A stretch of 64,000 bases of DNA from Corella eumyota (taxonomy: Eukaryota > Chordata > Ascidiacea > Phlebobranchia > Corellidae): NCBI GenBank assembly GCA_963082875.1, contig OY720099.1:1240001-1304000 (forward strand), in the 5' to 3' direction. Below, piece after piece: positions 47,507 to 59,789 of the stretch. Numbering within the stretch: the stretch's first letter is position 1; each line of letters opens with the position of its first letter. Both the position numbers and the translations under genes were made by a program. Under the pieces are notes generated by a model. The model was not told the origin of the DNA. It worked only from the letters and a program-made list of their open reading frames with translations, and searched no databases.

Positions 47507-50500
47507 GGTCAATGCGCATCTAATAAAATATAAAATTTTAGGTTTTAGACTTCATCAATTTTTAATAAAAGTGTCATAACTTTTATGAATATTAATATTT
47601 TCAAAAAATATTTTGTAAACACGTTTATTGGACCCGTGCAGTTCCAACAGAACAATTATTTTTCGATTTAAAATTTTTTAATTTTTTTCAAAAAATTTGT
47701 ATTCAATAGCATTGGTCAAAAATATCACGTGACCTAATTAAACCCAGAATAAAAATTTGCTGTAACTTTTGTTTTACTGAAAATTTTTGCGAAATGTTTT
47801 ATCTTGAATGTTAGTTAGGTCAATGCGCATCTAATAAAATATAAAATTTTAGGTTTTAGACTTCATCAATTTTTAATAAAAGTGTCATAACTTTTATGAA
47901 TATTAATATTTTCAAAAAATATTTTGTAAAAACGTTTATTGGACCCGTGCAGTTCCAACAGAACAATTATTTTTCGATTTAAAATTTTTTAATTTTTTTC
48001 AAAAAATTTGTATTCAATAGCATTGGCCTAAAATATCACGTGACCTAATTAAACCCAAAATAAAAATTTGATGTAACTTTTGTTTTACTGAAAATTTTTG
48101 CGAAATGTTTTATCTTGAATGTTAGTTAGGTCAATGCGCATCTAATAAAATATAAAATTTTAGGTTTTAGACTTCATCAATTTTTAATAAAAGTGTCATA
48201 ACTTTTATGAATATTAATATTTTCAAAAAATATTTTGTAAACACGTTTATTGGACCCGTGCAGTTCCAACAGAACAATTATTTTTCGATTTAAAATTTTT
48301 TAATTTTTTTAAAAAAATTTGTATTCAATAGCATTGGCCTAAAATATCACGTGACCTAATTAAACCCAGAATAAAAATTTGCTGTAACTTTTGTTTTACT
48401 GAAAATTTTTGCGAAATGTTTTATCTTGAATGTTAGTTAGGTCAATGCGCATCTAATAAAATCTAAAATTTTAGGTTTTAGACTTCATCAATTTTTAATA
48501 AAAGTGTCATAACTTTTATGAATATTAATATTTTCAAAAAATATTTTGTAAACACGTTTATTGGACCCGTGCAATTCCAACAGAACAATTATTTTTCGAT
48601 TTAAATTTTTTAACTTTTTTTAAAAAATTTGTATTCAATAGCATTGGCCAAAAATATCACGTGACCTAATTAAACCCAGAATAAAAATTTGCTGTAACTT
48701 TTGTTTTACTGAAAATTTTTGCGAAATGTTTTATCTTGAATGTTAGTTAGGTCAATGCGCATCTAATAAAATATAAAATTTTAGGTTTTAGACTTCATCA
48801 ATTTTTAATAAAAGTGTCATAACTTTTATGAATATTAATATTTTTCAAAAAATATTTTGTAAGCACGTTTATTGGACCCGTGCAGTTCCAACAGAACAAT
48901 TATTTTTCGATTTAAAATTTTTTAATTTTTTTTAAAAAATTTGTATTCAATAGCATTGGCCAAAAATATCACGTGACCTAATTAAACCCAGAATAAAAAT
49001 TTGCTGTAACTTATGTTTTACTGAAAATTTTTGCGAAATGTTTTATCTTGAATGTTAGTTAGGTCAATGCGCATCTAATAAAATCTAAAATTTTAGGTTT
49101 TAGACTTCATCAATTTGTAATAAAAGTGTCATAACTTTTATGAATGTTAATATTTTCAAAAAATATTTTGTAAACACGTTTATTGGACCCGTGCAGTTTC
49201 AACAGAACAATTATTTTTCGATTTAAAATTTTTTAATTTTTTTCAAAAAATTTGTATTTAATAGCATTGGCCAAAAATATCACGTGACCTAATTAAACCC
49301 AGAATAAAAATTTGCTGTAACTTTTGTTTTACTGAAAATTTTTGCGAAATGTTTTATCTTGAATGTTAGTTAGGTCAATGCGCATCTAATAAAATATAAA
49401 ATTTTAGGTTTTAGACTTCATCAATTTTTAATAAAAGTGTCATAACTTTTATGAATATTAATATTTTCAAAAAATATTTTGTAAACACGTTTATTGGACC
49501 CGTGCAGTTCAAACAGAACAATTATTTTTCGATTTAAAAATTTTTAATTTTTTTCAAAAAATTTGTATTCAATAGCATTGGCTAAAAATATCACGTGACC
49601 TAATTAAACCCAGAATAAAAATTTGCTGTAACTTTTGTTTTACTGAAAATTTTTGCGAAATGTTTTATCTTGAATGTTAGTTAGGTCAATGCGCATCTAA
49701 TAAAATATAAAATTTTAGGTTTTAGACTTCATCAATTTTTAATAAAAGTGTCATAACTTTTATGAATATTAATATTTTCAAAAAATATTTTGTAAACACG
49801 TTTATTGGACCCGTGCAGTTTCAACAGAACAATTATTTTTCGATTTAAAATTTTTTAATTTTTTTCAAAAAATTTGTATTCAATAGCATTGGCCAAAAAT
49901 ATCACGTGACCTAATTAAACCCAGAATAAAAATTTGCTGTAACTTTTGTTTTACTGAAAATTTTTGCGAAATGTTTTATCTTGAATGTTAGTTAGGTCAA
50001 TGCGCATCTAATAAAATATAAAATTTTAGGTTTTAGACTTCATCAATTTTTAATAAAAGTGTCATAACTTTTATGAATATTAATATTTTCAAAAAATATT
50101 TTGTAAACACGTTTATTGGACCCGTGCAGTTTCAACAGAACAATTATTTTTCGATTTAAAAATTTTTAATTTTTTTCAAAAAATTTGTATTCAATAGCAT
50201 TGGCCAAAAATATCACGTGACCTAATTAAACCCAGAATAAAAATTTGCTGTAACTTTTGTTTTACTGAAAATTTTTGCGAAATGTTTTATCTTGAATGTT
50301 AGTTAGGTCAATGCGCATCTAATAAAATATAAAATTTTAGGTTTTAGACTTCATCAATTTTTAATAAAAGTGTCATTACTTTTATGAATATTAATATTTT
50401 CAAAAAATATTTTGTAAACACGTTTATTGGACCCGTGCAGTTCCAACAGAACAATTATTTTTCGATTTAAAATTTTTAAATTTTTTTCAAAAAATATGTA

Positions 50501-50927
50501 TTCAATAGCATTGGCCAAAAATATCACGTGACCTAATTAAACCCAGAATAAAAATTTGCTGTAACTTATGTTTTACTGAAAATTTTTGCGAAATGTTTTA
50601 TCTTGAATGTTAGTTAGGTCAATGCGCATCTAATAAAATCTAAAATTTTAGGTTTTAGACTTCATCAATTTTTAATAAAAGTGTCATAACTTTTATGAAT
50701 ATTAATATTTTCAAAAAATATTTTGTAAGCACGTTTATTGGACCCGTGCAGTTCCAACAGAACAATTATTTTTCGATTTAAAAATTTTTAAATTTTTTCA
50801 AAAAATTTGTATTCAATAGCATTGGCCAAAAATATCACGTGACCTAATTAAACCCAGAATAAAAATTTGCTGTAACTTTTGTTTTACTGAAAATTTTTGC
50901 GAAATGTTTTATCTTGAATGTTAGTTA
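47507..50927 (-). repeat. Satellite family B: exactly 11 units of 311 bp, reversed relative to A
   Basis: The motif GGTCAATGCGCATC starts units at 47507, 47818, 48129, 48440, 48750, 49062, 49373, 49684, 49995, 50306 and 50617. The total length is 3421 bp, which is 11 x 311. The reverse complement of family A shows the same order of boxes: GCTGTAACTTTTGTTTTA, AAATGTTTTATCTTGAAT, then TTAGTTAGG, plus a GTCATAACT box. B is therefore an inverted, diverged sister of A. Each unit carries a TATCACGTGACCT E-box palindrome. Confidence 0.95.
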
Positions 50928-53900
50928 GGGTGGTATGGAAATATATATTATACAAAATAACCAAAAAAAATTTTTTTTTCAAAATTGAAAATTGATTGCA
51001 TCATTAAAAGCTCGATAGTTTAGCGAACATTTTTGCAAAATTTTAATATTGTATATTAATATATACCAGAGTTATGACAAATTTATTAATATTTTGCAAA
51101 ATTGCCAAATGTAAAATTTTGTATTTAAATGGAAGCGTATGGTCCTAACTAAGATTCAAGATAAAACATTTCTTCAAAATTCGCAATAAAACAAAAGTTA
51201 CAGCATTTTTATATTTCGCCTATACCGTGACCTATTAACCTATAAGATGGTATAGGAATATATAATATGAAATGACCAAAAAAAGTTTTTTTTTCAAAAT
51301 TGAAAATTGATTGCATCATTAAAAGCTCGATAGTTTAGCGAACATTTTTGCAAAATTTTAATATTGTATATTAATATATACCAGAGTTATGACAAATTTA
51401 TTAATATTTTGCGAAATTGCCAAATGTAAAATTTTGTATTTAAATGGAAGCGTATGGTCCTAACTAAGATTCAAGATAAAACATTTCTTTAAAATTCGCA
51501 ATAAAACAAAAGTTACAGCATTTTTATATTTCGCGTATACCGTGCGTGACCTATTAACCTATAAGGTGGTATAGGAATATATAATACGAAATGACCAACA
51601 AAAATTTTTTTTTCAAAATTGAAAATTGATTGCATCATTAAAAGCTCGATAGTTTAGCGAACATTTTTGCAAAATTTTAATATTGTATATTAATATATAC
51701 CAGAGTTATGACAAATTTATTAATATTTTGCGAAATTGCCAAATGTAAAATTTTGTATTTAAATGGAAGCGTATGGTCCTAACTAAGATTCAAGATAAAA
51801 CATTTCTTCAAAATTCGCAATAAAACAAAAGTTACAGCATTTTTATATTTTGCCTACACCGTGACCTTTTAACCAATAGGGTGGTATGGAAATATATATT
51901 ATACAAAATGACCAAAAAAAATTTTTTTTCAAAATTGAAAATTGATTGCATCATTAAAAGCTCGATAGTTTAGCGAACATTTTTGCAAAATTTTTATATT
52001 GTATATTAATATATACCAGAGTTATGACAAATTTATTTATATTTTGCGAAATTGCCAAATGTAAAATTTTGTATTTAAATGGAAGCGTATGGTCCTAACT
52101 AAGATTCAAGATAAAACATTTCTTCAAAATTCGCAATAAAACAAAAGTTACAGCATTTTTATATTTCGCGTATACCGTGACCTATTAACCTATAAGGTGG
52201 TATAGGAATATATAATATGAAATGACCAAAAAAATTTTTTTTTTCAAAATTGAAAATTGATTGCATCATTAAAAGCTCGATAGTTTAGCGAACATTTTTG
52301 CAAAATTTTAATATTGTATATTAATATATACCAGAGTTATGACAAATTTATTAATATTTTGCGGAATTGCCAAATGTAAAATTTTGTATTTAAATGGAAG
52401 CGTATGGTCCTAACTAAGATTCAAGATAAAACATTTCTTCAAAATTCGCAATAAAACAAAAGTTACAGCATTTTTATATTTCGCCTATACCGTCACCTAT
52501 TAACCTATAAGGTGGTATAGGAATATATAATATGAAATGACCAAAAAAAGTTTTTTTTTCAAAATTGAAAATTGATTCCATCATTAAAAGCTCGATAGTT
52601 TAGCGAACATTTTTGCAAAATTTTAATATTGTATATTAATATATACCAGAGTTATGACAAATTTATTAATATTTTGCGAAATTGCCAAATGTAAAATTTT
52701 GTATTTAAATGGAAGCGTATGGTCCTAACTAAGATTCAAGATAAAACATTTTTTCAAAATTCGCAATAAAACAAAAGTTACAGCATTTTTATATTTTGCC
52801 TATACCGTGACCTATTTACCTATAGGGTGGTATAGGAATATATAATATGAAATGACCAAAAAAAATTTTTTTTTTAATTAAAAATTGATTGCATCATTAA
52901 AAGCTCGATAGTTTAGCGAACATTTTTGCAAAATTTTAATATTGTATATTAATATATACCAGAGTTATGACAAATTTATTTATATTTTGCGAAATTGCCA
53001 AATGTAAAATTTTGTATTTAAATGGAAGCGTATGGTCCTAACTAAGATTCAAGATAAAACATTTCTTCAAAATTCGCAATAAAACAAAAGTTACAGCATT
53101 TTTATATTTCGCGTATACCGTGACCTATTAACCTATAAGGTGGTATAGGAATATATAATATGAAATGACCAAAAAAATTTTTTTTTTCAAAATTGAAAAT
53201 TGATTGCATCATTAAAAGCTCGATAGTTTAGCGAACATTTTTGCAAAATTTTAATATTGTATATTAATATATACCAGAGTTATGACAAATTTATTAATAT
53301 TTTGCGGAATTGCCAAATGTAAAATTTTGTATTTAAATGGAAGCGTATGGTCCTAACTAAGATTCAAGATAAAACATTTCTTCAAAATTCGCAATAAAAC
53401 AAAAGTTACAGCATTTTTATATTTCGCCTATACCGTCACCTATTAACCTATAAGGTGGTATAGGAATATATAATATGAAATGACCAAAAAAAGTTTTTTT
53501 TTCAAAATTGAAAATTGATTCCATCATTAAAAGCTCGATAGTTTAGCGAACATTTTTGCAAAATTTTAATATTGTATATTAATATATACCAGAGTTATGA
53601 CAAATTTATTAATATTTTGCGAAATTGCCAAATGTAAAATTTTGTATTTAAATGGAAGCGTATGGTCCTAACTAAGATTCAAGATAAAACATTTTTTCAA
53701 AATTCGCAATAAAACAAAAGTTACAGCATTTTTATATTTTGCCTATACCGTGACCTATTTACCTATAGGGTGGTATAGGAATATATAATATGAAATGACC
53801 AAAAAAAATTTTTTTTTTAATTAAAAATTGATTGCATCATTAAAAGCTCGATAGTTTAGCGAACATTTTTGCAAAATTTTAATATTGTATATTAATATAT

Positions 53901-56596
53901 ACCAGAGTTATGACAAATTTATTAATATTTTGCGAAATTGCCAAATGTAAAATTTTGTATTTAAATGGAAGCGTATGGTCCTAACTAAGATTCAAGATAA
54001 AACATTTCTTCAAAATTCGCAATAAAACAAAAGTTACAGCATTTTTATATTTCGCGTATACCGTGACCTATTAACCTATAAGGTGGTATAGGAATATATA
54101 ATATGAAATGACCAAAAAAAAATTTTTTTTCAAAATTGAAAATTGATTGCATCATTAAAAGCTCGATAGTTTAGCGAACATTTTTGCAAAATTTTAATAT
54201 TGTATATTAATATATACCAGAGTTATGACAAATTTATTAATATTTTGCGGAATTGCCAAATGTAAAATTTTGTATTTAAATGGAAGCGTATGGTCCTAAC
54301 TAAGATTCAAGATAAAACATTTCTTCAAAATTCGCAATAAAACAAAAGTTACAGCATTTTTATATTTTGCCTATACCGTGACCTATTTACCTATAGGGTG
54401 GTATAGGTATATATAATATGAAATGACCAAAAAAAATTTTTTTTTTAATTAAAAATTGATTGCATCATTAAAAGCTCGATAGTTTAGCAAACATTTTTGC
54501 AAAATTTTAATATTGTATATTAATATATACCAGAGTTATGACAAATTTATTAATATTTTGCGAAATTGTCAAATGTAAAATTTTGTATTTAAATGGAAGC
54601 GTATGGTCCTAACTAAGATTCAAGATAAAACATTTCTTCAAAATTCGCAATAAAACAAAAGTTACAGCATTTTTATATTTCGCGTATACCGTGACCTATT
54701 AACCTATAAGGTGGTATAGGAATATATAATACGAAATGACCAAAAAAAATTTTTTTTTCAAAATTGAAAATTGATTGCATCATTAAAAGCTCGATAGTTT
54801 AGCGAACATTTTTGCAAAATTTTAATATTGTATATTAATATATACCAGAGTTATGACAAATTTATTAATATTTTGCGAAATTGCCAAATGTAAAATTTTG
54901 TATTTAAATGGAAGCGTATGGTCCTAACTAAGATTCAAGATAAAACATTTCTTCAAAATTCGCAATAAAACAAAAGTTACAGCATTTTTATATTTCGCGT
55001 ATACCGTGACCTATTAACCTATAAGGTGGTATAGGAATATATAATATGAAATGACCAAAAAAAATTTTTTTTTCAAAATTGAAAATTGATTGCATCATTA
55101 AAAGCTCGATAGTTTAGCGAACATTTTTGCAAAATTTTATTATTGTATATTAATATATACCAGAGTTATGACAAATTTATTAATATTTTGCGAAATTGCC
55201 AAATGTAAAATTTTGTATTTAAATGGAAGCGTATGGTCCTAACTAAGATTCAAGATAAAACATTTCTTCAAAATTCGCAATAAAACAAAAGTTACAGCAT
55301 TTTTATATTTCGCCTATACCGTCACCTATTAACCTATAAGGTGGTATAGGAATATATAATATGAAATGACCAAAAAAAGTTTTTTTTTCAAAATTGAAAA
55401 TTGATCGCATCATTAAAAGCTCGATAGTTTAGCGAACATTTTTGCAAAATTTTAATATTGTATATTAATATATACCAGAGTTATGACAAATTTATTAATA
55501 TTTTGCAAAATTGCCAAATGTAAAATTTTGTATTTAAATGGAAGCGTATGGTCCTAACTAAGATTCAAGATAAAACATTTCTTCAAAATTCGCAATAAAA
55601 CAAAAGTTACAGCATTTTTATATTTTGCCTATACCGTGACCTATTAACCTATAGGGTGGTATAGGAATGTATAATATGAAATGACCAACAAAAATTTTTT
55701 TTTTAATTAAAAATTGATTGCATCATTAAAAGCTCGATAGTTTAGCGAACATTTTTGCAAAATTTTAATATTGTATATTAATATATACCAGAGTTATGAC
55801 AAATTTATTTATATTTTGCGAAATTGCCAAATGTAAAATTTTGTATTGAAATGGAAGCGTATGGTCCTAACTAAGATTCAAGATAAAACATTTCTTCAAA
55901 ATTCGCAATAAAACAAAAGTTACAGCATTTTTATATTTCGCCTATACCGTCACCTATTAACCTATAAGGTGGTATAGGAATATATAATATGAAATGACCA
56001 AAAAAAGTTTTTTTTTCAAAATTGAAAATTGATCGCATCATTAAAAGCTCGATAGTTTAGCGAACATTTTTGTAAAATTTTAATATTGTATATTAATATA
56101 TACCAGAGTTATGACAAATTTATTTATATTTTGCGAAATTGCCAAATGTAAAATTTTGTATTGAAATGGAAGCGTATGGTCCTAACTAAGATTCAAGATA
56201 AAACATTTCTTCAAAATTCGCAATAAAACAAAAGTTACAGCATTTTTATATTTTGCCTATACCGTGACCTATTAACCTATAAGGTGGTATAGGAATATAT
56301 AATATGAAATGACCAAAAAAAATTTTTTTTTCAAAATTGAAAATTGATTGCATCATTAAAAGCTCGATAGTTTAGCGAACATTTTTGCAAAATTTTAATA
56401 TTGTATATTAATATATACCAGAGTTATGACAAATTTATTAATATTTTGCGAAATTGCCAAATGAAATGGAAGCGTATGGTCCTAACTAAGATTCAAGATA
56501 AAACATTTCTTCAAAATTCGCAATAAAACAAAAGTTACGGCATTTTTATATTTCGCCTATAACGTGACCTATTAACCTATAGGGTGGTATGGAAAT
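50928..56596 (+). repeat. Satellite family A, block 2 (about 18 units, part in a 943 bp higher-order repeat)
   Basis: Family A resumes with the same register and a spacing of 313-319 bp for TGGTCCTAAC. Diagnostic variants recur every three units: GCGGAATTGCC at 52361, 53304 and 54247, and ATTGATTCCATC at about 52571 and 53514, each 943 bp apart. A trimeric higher-order unit has therefore been amplified at about 51.9-54.4 kb. The last unit, near 56460, has a short internal deletion, and the array ends at TATGGAAATC. Confidence 0.93.
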
Positions 56597-57605
56597 CTTT
56601 GAAATGAATATTAAAGCGATGTCTCAGAAACAAAAAAAATTATAGAATCTAATCGTATTCACTTATGTGGAAATATATTTTTTGTATTTTATTGAAGTTT
56701 TTACACACAAGTAAAAGTAACAGATTTAAACATTTATTTTTAAAAAAAGCAATTTTATAATCTGAACCCATTGTTAATATATTTACACATGATCTTATAG
56801 CACTTTACAACATAATGTACCTAAAACAGATTTTAAAACTTTAAATTGTTTTTCAAACCATCAAACTAAATAACTATGCTCGAAATATTATTAATTATTT
56901 AGCTATGTATTAAACAATATTAAACCATGTTTTTATAAAAGAATGTATAAAAGTTTTTTTCTTTAACATTATATGTCTATAAAAAAAACTTTTTATTGAA
57001 ATTTAGAACACTATATTATTTTATTACAGTTAAAAATTTTGTCATTTTTTAAAATAAATTATTAATTTTAACAACAATTTGACACCATTTAAAAAAACAT
57101 AAAAAAGAAAAGACATTGCTGCAATTAAAATAGTATATTGTTCAAAAATAATATAAACTTACCCGTAAAAATTAATAATTTACTAACGAAATTGTACGAC
57201 AAAAATTATTATTGATTTGAGATGTTACAGTTTTTTTTATATCATGATTGCAATTAAAGTATATTGTACAAAAATAGTAGGCTATACACTTAACAAAATA
57301 AATTGGTAATTTAAGTGAAATTGGTATTGATTTTTAAGAAGTTACAGTTTTTTCCTTATACCATTACTGCTATAATTTAATCAATAAAATTTCAATAAGG
57401 TAAACAGTTAAAATTTTTACAATAAATAAAACACAAGTGGCAACAGTAAACATAAAGAAAATGTTGTTTAATTTCACAGTGTGGTTTAAAATATTGTTAT
57501 GTTTAAGAAACTTAACTCAGTTTTACCAAAAATATGACCAAAATATTTTTTGAAATTGTAGAAATTCATTTATTTAATACTCATTAGAAATTAATTTTTA
57601 ATGTA
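56597..57605. other. AT-rich stretch between satellite and TUSC2 3' end
   Basis: No coding region, RNA gene or recognisable mobile element was seen. It probably includes the 3' untranslated region of TUSC2 on the minus strand at its right side. Confidence 0.5.
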
Positions 57606-58839
57606 TTATCCCTCATATATTAATATTGGCAAGTTATAATTAAGTCTGGGAATTTGTAGTTGAACTTCGCCCTATTAAAAAACAATTAGGTTTGTTAAAA
57701 ACAAAACAAAAAAATAGTAGAAGCTAGTCTATGAAATCTACCATTTAATTTTTTTCCAATATAAAACAACACAAATGGTTTTGTTAATTAGGCGAACCAA
57801 CGTTTTTACCCTAAGTTCTTATATAAAGTTTATTGGCCGATGTTTATACATTAACTGTACTAAAATTAGCTTAAAAAAACTTTCCTATTAATATTAAGTT
57901 TAGCATTTAAATGCACCTCAAAATTAAATAAAAATTTTTACATGAATAATTTAATTCACATAGTGGAATGATAATGTTGTAACCATATACATACTTGTTT
58001 AAATATTCCTTTCGTTATTCGCTTTAACTTGACTCTGCCAGTTTTTGATTTGTCTTTTATTTCACAGTAAAACTCATGCGCTAAATGTCCATCTTCATCA
58101 AAATATTGGGAACTAAAATTTTTAACTTTTTCAATATTTAGAACATATATAACACATAGTAGCAATTTCCTTTGTGTCTTATAAACAATATAAGGTTATG
58201 CTTAGATTTTTACTGACAATATATATAAAATCATTTACTAAATACAATATTTAAAATTAAAACCCATTTTTTATTTTTATTTATTTTGGTTAAGATATAT
58301 AATAAATATAACATCAATGCTACAAAAAAAAATGAAAAAATCAATTTAATGATTTAAAACATGCCACAAATATTAATGTCAACATACAGATTTTAAGTAT
58401 GTTATGGCATGGTAACAAAACCCTATATTAGTTACTGCATAGTTACTGCTAAAACAAGATTTTAAAGTGACCTTGATTTGCGTGGTTTTATTTTAAAAAA
58501 ACACCTGCGTAATCAAAAATCAATCAGCAGATATTTAATAGAGTAATTATAAATAACAAAGTGAATCAAGAATATGATGGAAAAATGTGTTACCCTTAAT
58601 ATAGGCAGTAATGTGAGAAGAAAGTCGTAGGTCAAGGTAACAGTTACAAATTATGTTTAAAAACTAACAAAATTACGAAAATACAGCAGATATAAATACC
58701 TTGTTCTTGTAAGTACAAAAGGTGATATGCCCCTCATATCTAAAGCATTTGATGAGGTTTGTTGATTACCACTTTGTGAATTGGACCCAGTAACATAATC
58801 GTAACCTTTTTTGGCATATTTCCCAGCATTGCCCCCCAT
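57606..58839 (-). CDS. TUSC2: TUSC2 (FUS1) orthologue, 107 aa
   Basis: Three minus-strand exons, 58839-58700, 58112-57995 and 57671-57606, join in phase to 108 codons including the stop (human TUSC2 has 110 aa). The protein starts MGGNAGKYAKK, with a glycine at position 2 that fits the known N-myristoylation of TUSC2. The conserved core reads ISPFVLTRTR then YFDEDGHLAHEFYCE then KLKRITKGIFKQ. The third exon ends PRLNYNLPILIYEG, matching the vertebrate C-terminal IPQG...PVILYEV segment. In vertebrates TUSC2 is a small myristoylated protein linked to mitochondrial calcium handling, apoptosis and tumour suppression. The short third exon is easily missed by gene finders. Its acceptor TTTTAATAG at 57672 and the terminal ILIYEG make the assignment firm. 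Confidence 0.93.
58320..58430. repeat. Dispersed repeat, uninterrupted copy
   Basis: TTTAATGATTTAAAACATGCC followed closely by GATTTTAAGTATGTTATGGC matches the two halves of the SINE-split copy at 20995-21360. It lies in the first intron of TUSC2. Confidence 0.55.
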
Positions 58840-59789
58840 AATAGCAACTGTGCAAAATGATTAAGTTCGCTTTAAAACTTTTAAAAAGTAAAAACGGAAA
58901 AATTTTTGACAATTTTGTTCCTATTCAGCTATTCAGTTATTTATATCTGAAACAATACTTAACATTATAACCTATGTTCTTCTAATTTACATAACCTACA
59001 AGTATCGTTAAGCATAAAAAGTTGTCCGTCAGTCTGAGTCTGTCATTTTATTTTAAGTCAGTTGTCACTGTCAGTCTGTCTAAAACTTTGTCTTTCCCAA
59101 CTTTTAGGTTCATATAAATTATAACCAAGTTAAATATGGTAAGTTAAAGTTATTTTGTGCATGTGAAACCTTAAAGCTTCTTTAAATATTTTAAGTTTAC
59201 AAATTTCTAAACTTTCAATAATCTCACTTTACGCGAACATTCTTTATTATGGAGTAGCTGTAATAACTTACGTTGGGTCGCATTAAAGGTTTTTGACACA
59301 GATTATTTATCCTCATTTAGTGCCAGTCTTTATAAAAATTGTACGTTTTCGATATCAAACTAACCTTATTATACCAATTATTCTGATGTATTTTATATTT
59401 TATTAAGAAATAAAAACAAATTCGGGAATGAACATAAAAAAAACAAGCTGTACAATACCACGTTAAAAGAAAATGATTATCAAAAGTTGTACATAACTAA
59501 AATTATCACAAAAAATAAAATTATCTTAAAACACGAACAAAATTGTTGGCACAAATAAAAAGAAATGGAAAAAAAACTAATTCACAATCACTGTATTCAA
59601 GTGGACACAACCATCGTCTTGCTAAAATAGTTAAATAACTTAAACATAGTACTTGGAAAATTAACCTAAATAACACATTTGTGATAAACTTGTTTCTTCC
59701 TTTTGTAGTGGGCAAGTGAAATGATAATTGTATTTTAGCAACACGATGATCGTACCGCACTTAAACACAGTGATTAAAACTACGAACAC
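58840..59789. promoter_or_regulatory. TUSC2 upstream region and FGFRL1 3' region
   Basis: Both flanking genes are on the minus strand, so this 950 bp holds the FGFRL1 3' untranslated region at its right side and the TUSC2 promoter at its left. A cluster of GTCAGTCTG/GTCTGTC-type short repeats lies at 59027-59092. The open frame at 59521-59760 has no protein features and is taken as untranslated sequence. Confidence 0.45.
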
